A DNA stretch of 64,000 bases, from positions 1 through 64,000 of the forward strand of contig JAHDFD010000004.1 in the NCBI GenBank assembly GCA_020628375.1, given 5' to 3'. The notes below the pieces were generated by a model. It was not told where the DNA came from. It saw only the letters and a program-made list of their open reading frames with translations, and searched no databases. A program made the translations under genes and the position numbers. The DNA comes from Chitinophagales bacterium (lineage in GTDB: Bacteria; Bacteroidota; Bacteroidia; Chitinophagales; UBA2359). This document shows, piece by piece, positions 25,601-34,196 of the stretch; within the stretch, counting starts at the first letter, position 1; the number at the start of each line of letters is the position of its first letter.

Positions 25601-28600
25601 ACCCTCAAATTCACAGTCTCCCATGGTTACTGTAAACTCATAATTTCCTGCTGCATTTGCCGAAAAATTATCTATCAAAAAGAAATTATCATTGTTTGTA
25701 TCTACTGTTGGTGTTGATATACCTGAAGGTAATTGTGTCCAGTGAATATTATCGATACTTGCTCCATTTGTATTGAAATGTATGTATAAAGTTTCATCAT
25801 TCACACAATGGTTAATAGTAGGATTATAAGTCATATTTGCTTTTGTAATCTGAAGGTTCAAAACCGCAGGAGCAAGATTACATTCACCTTCGACTGTCAT
25901 TTCATAATATCCACTTTCTTCGAGGTTTACAGGAAAATTACTGAAAGGAATACTTGCATAGAAAGTCCCATCTTTATAAATACTGATCGTATTGGTGTTA
26001 TTTCCAGAAAGATTCACTAATTGTGATGGGTAGTTGTATTGATTCGTTGAAGGATTGAATTCATTATAATACACCTGAGGATTCAACTCATAAGTGTTAC
26101 AATTATTGATATTCTGCTGAAAATCATTTTCAATAAAAATAAAATATAATTCATCACTTTGATGGGGATTAATACTTACTGTTTTCTGAATAGTATAACA
26201 CTCGTACTCTATTGTTACCAAACATTCGTAATTAGTAAGGCTTTCTATTTCACTACCTGTTATTTGTGCATAATTTCCCGATTCGCCTATACACTCCCAA
26301 ATTACAGCATTTGGTTGAGGAATAGATTCGCTATGATCCAAACCTATGGTAAATTCACTATTCAAATAATCATCGCTATCAAGCACACAAATATTACTTG
26401 AATAAAATTGAAAATCATTTTCTGTAACTTGCTCGTAAACATTTAAGGTTATTGATTCAGTTAACAATGTTCCATTATTAAAAAACTCGGCTTTCAATTC
26501 TGTTTGAGCATCAATATTTATGGTAATACATGGTTGATTATTCAGAGAAGCTAAATGAATATTATTTTCATACCATTTGATCGTACTATTTGCATCTATA
26601 TTCACAGCATCAGCAACACAAATTTCGATATCACTATCAGCACAAACATAGGCATTATTACTCAATCCCTGAATTTCAAATAGTAATGGATAAATATTAA
26701 TGGTTTCGGTAAACATACAGCCTTCAGCAGTAATTGCTGTCAGAACAATATGGCTATCAGCGTCAGAAACGGCATGAGTAAAATTTTCGTTATGATAAGC
26801 TGTAACGATGCTGTTATTTTCATTATAAACCTCCCACAACCATGAACTGATCATAGTATTCGGATTAGTGAAATTTGGTGCGACATCAATATTGGATATA
26901 GACTGTCCAACCGGCTTGGTGATTTCAGTATTCAACTGAATATCTTCGTATTCAAAGCTTAATACATGTTCATACTCGCATACATTGGCACCACTTTCAT
27001 CTTGAACATAAACGATCAATTTTATCGTTATACCTGAATTGGGGGCAGTTGTTTGTAATATTGCACTGATCTCGTCGTTCGTTAAGCTTAAATCTTTATT
27101 ACATACTGAATTGGGTGAACAAAGTGAATACCAGTTGCCATTTTCCAGATATTGCCAGTCAAATGCATCTATATTTCCCGATACATTTACTGTTAAATCA
27201 TCGTTTGAGCATAGTGTCGTTTGGCTTGGTGTAATTATAACTTCAGGTTCAGGTATTACATTCACTAATACTTGATTACAACCACTTACATTAATATTCG
27301 GATCGGTTGAATTAAATTCATAAATAGTAGTTTGAAGCGGAGCAACAGTTGGTGCAACTGAGTTTACATCATCAATATTCACAAAAGGACTCCATTGAAT
27401 ATTTTGTAAGGTATTGGGTTCTACACCTAAGGTTATGGCGTCTCCCTGGCAGATGGTGGTTTCGGTGAAACTTGGATTAAAAATATCAGGCTCTTCCTCT
27501 GAAACACTAGCTCCTGAAACAATCAAAGAATAATCCTGCTGTCCATTTCCAATAGTAAAAACTTGACCATTATCAGCATAATCGAAGTTCAATAGTTCAT
27601 CTTTATGCCAAATTTCCAAAATGTATTTACCAGCTTCTACTTCTTCAGGAAATAAATATACTTGCTCTATATTATCCAAGTCATTAGTAATATCAGGATC
27701 TCTACTGGCAATATGAAAATCTAAACCACTATCCATATTAGGATTGAGTTTCCAAACTCCATATTCACTACCTTCTTCACCAAGACAGTCCGCTTTTATA
27801 AGTTTAATATCCAGGTCGTTCACCAGAGCATTTTCACTTGTTGGAAAAGCACCTGAAGGATCAGCGGTTATATCAGAACCGGGAACATCATTCCATACAA
27901 TCGTTATCTTGAGTTCTTCTTGGCTTGCAAATTCATCTATTGATAAATAATAAGTATGTTTTTCCTCATTCTGTAAAGTGTTTTCAAATATTATTTGTTC
28001 GGTATCATTTTCAGCTATTAAATGTGCTGCTTTAGATACATCAATTGTTCCCCAACCGCACCTATAATTAGGACCATAAGGTATATCACTTTCAAAAATT
28101 TCATCATATTCGCAAAAACTTGCTGTATGAATAATAATTCCTTTCATAGTTGATGAAAGTGGTGTCGAAGAATTGTATGTTCTATTGCTATAATTATTCC
28201 ATTGTTCATGTAATAAAGCCGCCGTGCCAGCAGCTGTTGGCGAACACCAAGAGGTTGTTGCATTATGTGAGCCGTTCGTGCTAAATCCAAGTACATCAGG
28301 TTTTATCCTTCCATCAATAGTAGGTCCTGCTGATTGATGACCGACATTTACTGGAAGAATGGCTTCATCATTCGCTGTTTGAGCACCTACAGACAAACTA
28401 TTTTTATATGAGCCTGCTCCACAAATATTATAGTATCTTTTATAATCTATATTATTGAACGAATTATTAATGTATTCACATCCACCCGGAACACCTTGTT
28501 TATTCCCTGCTGCTGTACATAGTAAATGGTATTTTTCTTCATGTAGTATCCTATCTCTGTATTCATCATAATTGTTACAACCAAATTGCATCGCCATATT

Positions 28601-29308
28601 TGCAATTAGCAAACCATTTGAAGCTTCACATTCCCATTTATCAGTATAGTTATTGTAAAACTTGACCTTAGCCAATGGTGCAATACCTCTTTTATATTCT
28701 ACATATTCGAACTGCCCGTTTACTAGTTTGTAATCTTGTCCGAATCCGGCAGCATTATTACCAACTGTACCATAATGGAAATCAAAGCCACTTCCCCAAG
28801 ATGTTCCTACATTATATGAAAGGGTATTTTCCTCACAGTAAATATATCCATCTTCCTGAATAACTTTACAATCAACCATATTACTTTGGTCATCATCACA
28901 ATAATTCTGAAAAGGTAATCCACAACCAGATTCATCATCTTCGACTATTCTATAATTTCCTTCACAATCCATAAATCCAGCAGCTTCATCACCAGTTTTA
29001 TAGAATCCTCCATCGTACATTAATCCTCTGTAATGAAAATCTCGATTATTTGAACAATCTATACAAAAATTTGAAAAATCAAATCCACTTGTGTTTTCAA
29101 AAATCCCGATGGTAATATCTTTTCCTGTTAAATTAAAATTTGAATTAGCTCCCGGATATACATCACAAGCCTGCATAAGACGATGAATATTGTTTTCTTC
29201 ACAAATATTATCGTACCCCAGACACTCATAATAATCGGTATCCTGTGCATAAATGAGTTTCGTTAAAAAAAGGAAATAAAACAATGGTAGAAAAAGTGGC
29301 TTTTTCAT
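22619..29308 (-). CDS. Giant S8 subtilisin-like protein with Ig-like, beta-helix and T9SS domains
   Basis: A 2,229-residue secreted protein. Signal peptide 1-21. An S8 peptidase domain (about 55-430) shows His178 in DFHYGTVGNNAAG, Asn269 in AAGN and Ser353 in NATTSWCSPTAAG. At the usual catalytic Asp the sequence is ITIGIFENTSGFD, so Glu71 appears to replace it. A jelly-roll domain (about 435-595) follows, as in KP-43-like proteases, then several Ig-like segments (about 600-1300). A parallel beta-helix region (about 1330-1800) starts after CADCNTTTDI. Last come a helical segment and the T9SS A domain (IYPNPVLNELYIDT). It is first in an operon with the secreted protein downstream. A family B element lies about 100 bases upstream. 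Confidence 0.85.
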   Translation of the reverse strand: MKKPLFLPLFYFLFLTKLIYAQDTDYYECLGYDNICEENNIHRLMQACDVYPGANSNFNLTGKDITIGIFENTSGFDFSNFCIDCSNNRDFHYRGLMYDGGFYKTGDEAAGFMDCEGNYRIVEDDESGCGLPFQNYCDDDQSNMVDCKVIQEDGYIYCEENTLSYNVGTSWGSGFDFHYGTVGNNAAGFGQDYKLVNGQFEYVEYKRGIAPLAKVKFYNNYTDKWECEASNGLLIANMAMQFGCNNYDEYRDRILHEEKYHLLCTAAGNKQGVPGGCEYINNSFNNIDYKRYYNICGAGSYKNSLSVGAQTANDEAILPVNVGHQSAGPTIDGRIKPDVLGFSTNGSHNATTSWCSPTAAGTAALLHEQWNNYSNRTYNSSTPLSSTMKGIIIHTASFCEYDEIFESDIPYGPNYRCGWGTIDVSKAAHLIAENDTEQIIFENTLQNEEKHTYYLSIDEFASQEELKITIVWNDVPGSDITADPSGAFPTSENALVNDLDIKLIKADCLGEEGSEYGVWKLNPNMDSGLDFHIASRDPDITNDLDNIEQVYLFPEEVEAGKYILEIWHKDELLNFDYADNGQVFTIGNGQQDYSLIVSGASVSEEEPDIFNPSFTETTICQGDAITLGVEPNTLQNIQWSPFVNIDDVNSVAPTVAPLQTTIYEFNSTDPNINVSGCNQVLVNVIPEPEVIITPSQTTLCSNDDLTVNVSGNIDAFDWQYLENGNWYSLCSPNSVCNKDLSLTNDEISAILQTTAPNSGITIKLIVYVQDESGANVCEYEHVLSFEYEDIQLNTEITKPVGQSISNIDVAPNFTNPNTMISSWLWEVYNENNSIVTAYHNENFTHAVSDADSHIVLTAITAEGCMFTETINIYPLLFEIQGLSNNAYVCADSDIEICVADAVNIDANSTIKWYENNIHLASLNNQPCITINIDAQTELKAEFFNNGTLLTESITLNVYEQVTENDFQFYSSNICVLDSDDYLNSEFTIGLDHSESIPQPNAVIWECIGESGNYAQITGSEIESLTNYECLVTIEYECYTIQKTVSINPHQSDELYFIFIENDFQQNINNCNTYELNPQVYYNEFNPSTNQYNYPSQLVNLSGNNTNTISIYKDGTFYASIPFSNFPVNLEESGYYEMTVEGECNLAPAVLNLQITKANMTYNPTINHCVNDETLYIHFNTNGASIDNIHWTQLPSGISTPTVDTNNDNFFLIDNFSANAAGNYEFTVTMGDCEFEGAFEVIFNSVDEIPIIESIIGESTSCGIQSSVLSIANLAAYGDNYYIEWYDENDNLITEAENFEVNANGVYYAKVFGAFGCSVDSEPINVNAGFDICADCNTTTDILIGEQVSWGANSLTSFDVNNTGVVEVDGIINVYGRLIVDGITLQFTPNSKIIVHENAYLTIRNNATLTACENLWQGIEVRGNSNHSEFGIYDDYANNQEIIINGIPKGVLGINANGNHETVATNLGLIDVYNEALIEKAVIAIDAGIGEKDGIVIIGNAIEDNSLADNQRRSAFNKNLVDIHIDYTSCCGLGSNGNGYSSIRYADFYRGGEDYGIKISNANELKIEDITMENAPNLTTKSNGIYAVDTKIQLERSNFESLVNGVFISRPYTDNATAQILNISEAPNYIADNFLNNVEKGIYITGSYYGDVIERNQFLEIPDLLHTSPTQAQYLSDPVFSDISSEVSPITFGLYMSKFDFGRISENVFAGAVANASGTSYGLIADPRGGYNGTQNFFSDADGNTSYDLIACNIFDRTDIGYQHQNGTSAIKVRENEFASNGEVSHDFSAWTVLRHVNEDAGNYAYKLENYCDVELFFNRWMDFNTNASLNKHIFSNTGAFTDEYIIDEDYSNTIFAPISNNIDNYYNDICQSPYEYDDDSFCTQSYSGLEAPTSEVCEAKQNDLTFITTQIANLSSLIQENECTQVNEPTIATPWNLQPQTSLKRDKFVGGSMIDGIRPVRPTTITPPCEEPTELVQWKMELEELEHEQILLMNYIASNCLNMGTVGSFNKGKTAIEEFIDLLEGNSNTFKLDLQLADLYLKIGAYEASRNLMDDLSENSYSEEQWNYLCRKRAINEVKIQRGLKAQEWKDLDQQELKVLKRLAFGKDAIGQEAKTILATIETKPYFAPILNAAEYIDPVNKRGENDTELLKSDIEIYPNPVLNELYIDTANEAISEINIIDLNGRVIRKYIFISGTPIDLSELISGMYFVLLKDAKGYTIHSHKIIKE

Positions 29309-29412
29309 AATATAAAAATTTTGGTTAATGAAAAACCAACTTTTATGTTACAAAGCAAGCATGGTGAATACTGAAGCACTTGGTGTAAAATGGTGGTGCA
29401 ACAAAAACATTT

Positions 29413-29572
29413 AAGTAGTCGGAAAAAAGTTTCTTAATAGTTCTTTTGGATATTTTTTTGATTTACTGCGTCAAAAAAGACTCAAATATTTTAATATTCT
29501 TCGTGTTTTTTCCTTGTCTATCAAAAAAATCTCTCAACTAAACATTATAAAGAAATTTCTACACACCTACTT
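29413..29572. repeat. MITE-like element, family B, full copy
   Basis: A 160-base element with imperfect terminal inverted repeats: AAGTAGTCGGAAAAAAGTTTC at the left, and at the right GAAATTTCTACACACCTACTT. The whole sequence is a long imperfect palindrome; GATATTTTTTTGAT also pairs with ATCAAAAAAATCTC. It is about 90% identical by eye to 33952-34111. It fills much of the 414-base gap between the S8-type gene and the Crp-like gene. The rest of that gap holds nothing I recognise. Confidence 0.8.
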
Positions 29573-29722
29573 AATTCATGGTGATGCGTGTGTACATAAT
29601 AGTTAGTGAGGCTGCTAAGTTATGCTTATTTTTCTAATTTCAAAATATAATCAGAAAATTTCTTAGTGTGGGGAGATAATAATTTTCTATAAATCATGTA
29701 TAAATAAAATAAAGTACGAGAC

Positions 29723-30313
29723 TTGATAGATTTACAAAAAATAAACGAATTATACCACTTCGATCAACACATTGATTTTGAAGATATACAAATAATTTTA
29801 CAGCTTGCTCAAAGAGAGCACTTTGAAAAAGGTACTTATTTACTCGAAATAGATTCGATGCAGAAAAAGGCCTTTTTTATCGAAAAGGGCTTATTAAGAG
29901 CCTTCACTATCGATCATAAAGGCGATGAAGTTACCACACTTTTAAGGTGGGAAAATCAATTTATGGTTGATACAAAAACCATTTTGTTCGACATGCCTTC
30001 CAGTATTTACATTGAAGCACTTGAAAACACCATTACCTATTCGATGGATATAAGAGAAGTGCAACAATTAGTTTCAAATGATCTAAAATTACAACACGTT
30101 CGCAACCTTGTTTTACGAGCTGAATTAATTAAGGCCTACCAAAGAATTGATTCCTTTATTTTAAATTCTGCTGAAGAAAGGTATTTGGCGTTTATAGATA
30201 GGAACCGTGAAGTATTGCACCGAATACCTGATAAATATATCGCAAATGTATTGGGTATAACGGCAGTTTCATTGAGCAGAATAAGGAAGCGGATGGCAAA
30301 CAGAAGCGAATAG
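29723..30313 (+). CDS. Crp/Fnr-family transcriptional regulator
   Basis: A 196-residue regulator with an N-terminal cyclic-nucleotide-binding-like beta-barrel (about 15-120, including FEKGTYLLEIDSMQKKAFFIEKGLLR) and a C-terminal helix-turn-helix (IPDKYIANVLGITAVSLSRIRKRM, about 168-191). This single-HTH shape is typical of the many Bacteroidota Crp-like proteins of unknown ligand. The frame starts at TTG 29723; no in-frame ATG lies nearby upstream, where a stop occurs at 29705. It converges on the GH3 gene and shares a hairpin terminator with it. A link to the glycan locus is possible but not shown. Confidence 0.85.
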   Translation: MIDLQKINELYHFDQHIDFEDIQIILQLAQREHFEKGTYLLEIDSMQKKAFFIEKGLLRAFTIDHKGDEVTTLLRWENQFMVDTKTILFDMPSSIYIEALENTITYSMDIREVQQLVSNDLKLQHVRNLVLRAELIKAYQRIDSFILNSAEERYLAFIDRNREVLHRIPDKYIANVLGITAVSLSRIRKRMANRSE

Positions 30314-30322
30314 TTTTAATAC

Positions 30323-30376
30323 CTGACACCACCCACCTTGAAGAACTTTAAAGTCTTTCAAGGTGGGTGGTGTCAG
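30323..30376. terminator. Bidirectional hairpin terminator
   Basis: The arms CTGACACCACCCACCTTGA and TCAAGGTGGGTGGTGTCAG are perfectly complementary over 19 bases. On the right an A/T-rich run follows. It lies between the stops of the convergent Crp-like gene and bglX and probably serves both. Confidence 0.88.
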
Positions 30377-30385
30377 ATAAAAAAT

Positions 30386-32635
30386 TTATTTCCATTCAAA
30401 AGAATCGCTCAATCCTTCTAGTGAACTGGTTCCGACCATTACATCGAAATCACCAGGCTCTACTACAAAATCTCCGCGATTATTATAAAAACCCAATTCT
30501 TTTTCGGTTAGTGTGAAATTAACCGTCTTGTTCTCTCCTTTTTTAAGGAATATTTTCTCGAAGCCTTTTAATTCTTTTACGGGCCTTGAAACACTTGCTA
30601 CTTTGTCTCTGATATAGAGTTGAACTACTTCAGAACCATCATAATTACCTGTATTTTTCACATTGACGGAAACCTGAATATTATTACCATTGTTCACAAC
30701 TTTCATATTATCATAGGCAAAATCAGTATAACTCAAGCCGTAACCAAAAGGATACAAAGGAGCATTGGTTTCATCGGTATAGTGTGACCAGAAAACAAGA
30801 TCGATCGGGCCAGGGCGACCAGTGTTCAGATAATTATAATAAATAGGCACTTGTCCTTCTGTACGAGGGAAAGTCATCGTTAATTTTCCACCCGGAATAT
30901 TATCACCAAAAAGTGTTTCAGCAATTGCATTTCCGCTTTCTGTTCCCAATTGCCATGTTTCTAAGATCGCAGGAATATTTTCAGCTTCCCAATCGATCGT
31001 TAACGGACGACCATTCATTAAAACCAAAATTATATTCTTATTTACTTTATAAACTTCCTTCAGCATTTTTTTCTGCAAACCTGGTAAGTCTAAATTCGCA
31101 CGGCTTCTACCTTCTCCACTTTGATAACCATGTTCTCCTAAAACCATTATTACTACTTCAGATTTTTTTGCTAGAGCCACTGCTGCATCGATCCCACTTT
31201 TATCTGTATTATTTACTTCCACTTCATGAAGAAAATCTTCGGCTTTCAGAAATATATCCACGCCTTTTTCATAGCTGTAATTATCTGTATATTTTTTAAA
31301 TCCTTCCAAAAATGAAACAGCGGTATTATTATCTGTTCCTAAACGCCAGTTCCCTAAAGGACTGTTATCTTCATCGGCTAATGCACCAATGATTGCAATG
31401 TTCTTTTGCTTTTTATCCAATGGTAATAAATTTCCTTCATTCTTTAATAAAACAATAGATTTCTTTGCCATATCAAGCGCAGCTTTCTTATGATCCGGGT
31501 GGTATAATAATTCCTTTTCTTTTTTGGTATCACAATACTTATAAGGATCATCGAACAATCCTAATTCAAACTTCACTTTTAAGATACGTGCTGCTGCATC
31601 ATCGATCAATGCTTCTGCAACAGTACCTTCTTCAACTGCTTCTTTCAAATGACCAACATAGGCATAAGATTCCATATCCATATCGCAACCTGCATTTGCT
31701 GCAATAATTCCTGCATCTTTCAGGTCTTTTGCAAAACCATGTGCCTGCATTTCAGATATTGAACCCCAATCAGAAACCACAAAGCCATCGAAATTCCATT
31801 TACCTTTTAATATATCTCTTTGAAGAAAATCATCGCCGGTTGCCGGAATACCATTCAGGGTATTGAAAGCATTCATAAAGGTACGGACATTCGCATCGAT
31901 ACAAGCCTGAAAAGGAGGAAGTAACACGTTGTACAGAGTAGAAGTACCCACATCAACAGCATTATAATCTTTTCCTGATTCAGCGAAGCCATAACCTACA
32001 AAATGCTTTGCACAAGCTGCCAGTGTATTATCATCACTAAGGTCTTTTCCCTGAAAACCTTTCACTCTTGCCTTTGCTACTTCACTTGCCAAATAAGGGT
32101 CTTCTCCTGCTCCTTCCATTACCCTTCCCCATCGGGCATCACGAGAAATATCGACCATAGGAGCAAAGGTCCAATTCAAGCCTTCGGCACTTGCCTCGAT
32201 AGCGGCAATACGAGCTGCATTTTCCATTGCATCCAAATCCCAGCTAGCAGATTCTGCCAATGGTATCGGAAAAACTGTTTTATGACCATGAATAACATCG
32301 AAACCGAATATCAATGGAATACCCAAACGTGATTCATTAACTACCATTTCCTGTAACTGACGAACATTTTTGACTCCTCTTACATTTAAAACAGAGCCAA
32401 CTTTACCACTTTTAAGTGCATCATACTTCCATTTTGCTCCATCTCCATCTTTGGGTGCAGGACCAGTAAAATCCCAGAAGCCATTAAGTTGAACCATTTG
32501 CCCGATCTTCTCTTCCAAGGTCATCTTCTTCAACAACTTCTGAACTTTAGTATCTATATCTTTCTGAGCAGATACATTCAGGCATATAAAACTTAATGAG
32601 AGTAGTATAAATTTTAAGCAATTATTTTTAAACAT
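30386..32635 (-). CDS. bglX: Glycoside hydrolase family 3 beta-glucosidase
   Basis: A 749-residue exported GH3 enzyme that releases glucose from beta-glucosides. Signal peptide MFKNNCLKFILLSLSFICLN, cleavage near VSAQ. The GH3 N domain (about 30-365) has the KHFVGYG motif (210-216) and the nucleophile Asp289 in GFVVSDWGS. The C domain follows (about 395-600, with GEHGYQSGEGRSR), and a fibronectin III-like domain closes the protein (about 660-735). Order and length match periplasmic BglX. It is last in the glycan locus after GH16, where it would hydrolyse the oligosaccharides GH16 releases. No secretion sorting tag is seen, consistent with a periplasmic location. Confidence 0.93.
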   Translation of the reverse strand: MFKNNCLKFILLSLSFICLNVSAQKDIDTKVQKLLKKMTLEEKIGQMVQLNGFWDFTGPAPKDGDGAKWKYDALKSGKVGSVLNVRGVKNVRQLQEMVVNESRLGIPLIFGFDVIHGHKTVFPIPLAESASWDLDAMENAARIAAIEASAEGLNWTFAPMVDISRDARWGRVMEGAGEDPYLASEVAKARVKGFQGKDLSDDNTLAACAKHFVGYGFAESGKDYNAVDVGTSTLYNVLLPPFQACIDANVRTFMNAFNTLNGIPATGDDFLQRDILKGKWNFDGFVVSDWGSISEMQAHGFAKDLKDAGIIAANAGCDMDMESYAYVGHLKEAVEEGTVAEALIDDAAARILKVKFELGLFDDPYKYCDTKKEKELLYHPDHKKAALDMAKKSIVLLKNEGNLLPLDKKQKNIAIIGALADEDNSPLGNWRLGTDNNTAVSFLEGFKKYTDNYSYEKGVDIFLKAEDFLHEVEVNNTDKSGIDAAVALAKKSEVVIMVLGEHGYQSGEGRSRANLDLPGLQKKMLKEVYKVNKNIILVLMNGRPLTIDWEAENIPAILETWQLGTESGNAIAETLFGDNIPGGKLTMTFPRTEGQVPIYYNYLNTGRPGPIDLVFWSHYTDETNAPLYPFGYGLSYTDFAYDNMKVVNNGNNIQVSVNVKNTGNYDGSEVVQLYIRDKVASVSRPVKELKGFEKIFLKKGENKTVNFTLTEKELGFYNNRGDFVVEPGDFDVMVGTSSLEGLSDSFEWK

Positions 32636-32677
32636 GAGAAGTGGGTTTGTGTATTAATAAGAATTATTTATAAAAAA

Positions 32678-32725
32678 TTCCCAGCACCCTGTCAAGGCTA
32701 AAAGTCCCTGACAGGGTGCTGGGAA
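32678..32725 (-). terminator. Rho-independent terminator after the GH16 gene
   Basis: The 17-base arms TTCCCAGCACCCTGTCA and TGACAGGGTGCTGGGAA are perfectly complementary. On the minus strand the hairpin is followed by a T-run. It lies 14 bases after the GH16 stop and separates GH16 from bglX, implying that bglX needs its own promoter or read-through. Confidence 0.88.
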
Positions 32726-32738
32726 ATAAAGTTTTAAA

Positions 32739-33902
32739 TTACTGGAAAACACGGACATAATCGACTACCATACGCTGAGGAAAAACAGTTGCCGATGAAG
32801 GGGCTCCCGGCCAGTTTCCACCAACAGCAACATTCATTATAAAAAAGAAAGGTTCGCGCAACTCATCGAATTGGCTTTCACTAGTATTGATGATGTGATA
32901 CTGATTATTATCGAGTAGCCATCTTATACTATTTTCATCCCATTCTATAGAAAACACATGAAATTCCTCCGTAAAATCACCACTTGATAAAACAGTACTT
33001 CCTTCGTAAGATGCATGTTGTCCATTACTTTGCCAGTGTACGGTTCCATAAACTTTATTAGGTTGATGCCCCAATAACTCCATGATATCGATTTCACCAC
33101 AAGCGGGCCATCCAACTGAAGAAAACTGGCTTCCCAGCATCCACAGAGCAGGCCAGATTCCTTGTCCTTCTGGTAATGCGGCACGTATATCTACTCTTCC
33201 GTATTTGAAATCAAAGGTATTCGCTGACTTCATTCTGGAAGAAGTATAATTTCTGCCACCTACAAACTCTTCACGTGCTTCGATAACCAATTTACCATCT
33301 ATGGTATAAGCATTATTTTGGGTGTAGTACTGCCATTCGTTATTTCCCCATCCATTATTACCGGTTCCGGTTTCAAAAGTCCAGGTATCGGCAAGCACCT
33401 GATCGTCGTCGAATTCGTAAGACCAGATCAGCTCACGGTCGGGATATGATTCTGGCGACATATATCCTGTTGCAGGAATAAATCCACCTTCCGAATCATC
33501 ATTACGAATTACAATTTCTGTTGAACTTTGTCCAATAATTACATTGGTTGCTGAAGTAATTTCCACAAAGAATGATTCATTAGCTTCTGCTTCTTCATCA
33601 CCATATATCTGAACAGGTATCTGAACGGTTGCTGTTCCGGCAGCGAATGTTACCGGCAGATCGTCTAATGCTTCATAATCTTCTCCTGCCTTTGCACCTC
33701 CATCGCGTGTTCTAAGTGTTATACTTACAGGCAGATCACTTTCTTCAGATAGCCTTATATTCAAAAAAAGTGGTGCAGTTGTATTTCCTTCATCTACCGA
33801 CATAGCTTCTACACTTACAACGGGTGTTCCATTACTTCCTGAATCATCTTTACAGGCGCTTATGCACCAACAAAAACATAGAAGAAAAATGATCTTTTTC
33901 AT
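32739..33902 (-). CDS. GH16 endo-beta-1,3-glucanase (laminarinase-type) lipoprotein with Calx-beta domain
   Basis: A 387-residue lipoprotein. The ATG at 33902 gives a lipobox CISAC with the lipid-bearing Cys17. A Calx-beta-like domain (about 28-136) ends in IVIRNDD. The GH16 catalytic domain (about 155-387) contains GEIDIMELLG with nucleophile Glu270, Asp272 and acid/base Glu275. The Met insertion (E-x-D-x-x-E) is typical of the laminarinase branch. Nearby WPALWML and the ending DYVRVFQ also fit. It would cut beta-1,3-glucan such as laminarin at the cell surface. It is in the susC/susD locus, upstream of bglX. A family B element sits 49 bases upstream of its start. Confidence 0.92.
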   Translation of the reverse strand: MKKIIFLLCFCWCISACKDDSGSNGTPVVSVEAMSVDEGNTTAPLFLNIRLSEESDLPVSITLRTRDGGAKAGEDYEALDDLPVTFAAGTATVQIPVQIYGDEEAEANESFFVEITSATNVIIGQSSTEIVIRNDDSEGGFIPATGYMSPESYPDRELIWSYEFDDDQVLADTWTFETGTGNNGWGNNEWQYYTQNNAYTIDGKLVIEAREEFVGGRNYTSSRMKSANTFDFKYGRVDIRAALPEGQGIWPALWMLGSQFSSVGWPACGEIDIMELLGHQPNKVYGTVHWQSNGQHASYEGSTVLSSGDFTEEFHVFSIEWDENSIRWLLDNNQYHIINTSESQFDELREPFFFIMNVAVGGNWPGAPSSATVFPQRMVVDYVRVFQ

Positions 33903-33951
33903 AATAAACTGTTTTGCAAAAATCAAATAAGAGCTTGTTTGAATTTCTATT

Positions 33952-34111
33952 AAGTAGTCGGAAAAAAGTTTATTAATAGTTCTTTTGGATATTTTTTTGA
34001 TTTACTTCGTCAAAAAAGCCTCAAATATTTTAATATTCTTCGTATTTTCTACTTGTCTATCAAAAAAATATCTCAAGAAAACATTATAAAGAAATTTCTA
34101 CACGCCTACTT
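33952..34111. repeat. MITE-like element, family B, full copy inside the glucan locus
   Basis: A 160-base copy with the same length and ends as 29413-29572 (AAGTAGTCGGAAAAAAGTTT at the left, GCCTACTT at the right). It lies between the GH16 gene and the PKD lipoprotein gene, in the same orientation relative to the downstream leftward gene as the copy at 29.4 kb. No ORF and no clear target duplication are visible. Confidence 0.8.
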
Positions 34112-34131
34112 GAAAAGATATATTTTAAAAA

Positions 34132-34173
34132 AATGGACGATACTCAATGAAAAATCATTAAATGTCGTCCATT
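34132..34173 (-). terminator. Hairpin after the PKD lipoprotein gene
   Basis: AATGGACGA (34132-34140) pairs perfectly with TCGTCCATT (34165-34173), with an inner AATGA/TCATT pairing. On the minus strand an A/T-rich run follows. It lies 23 bases after the stop of the PKD gene and probably ends the susC-susD-PKD transcript. Confidence 0.65.
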
Positions 34174-34196
34174 ATAAAACTAATTTACAAGCTTGT

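Noticed and set aside
29723-30313. Crp-like gene as part of a defence or signalling-nucleotide system
   Set aside because: It has the ordinary size and layout of common Bacteroidota Crp-like regulators, with no cyclase or effector gene nearby.
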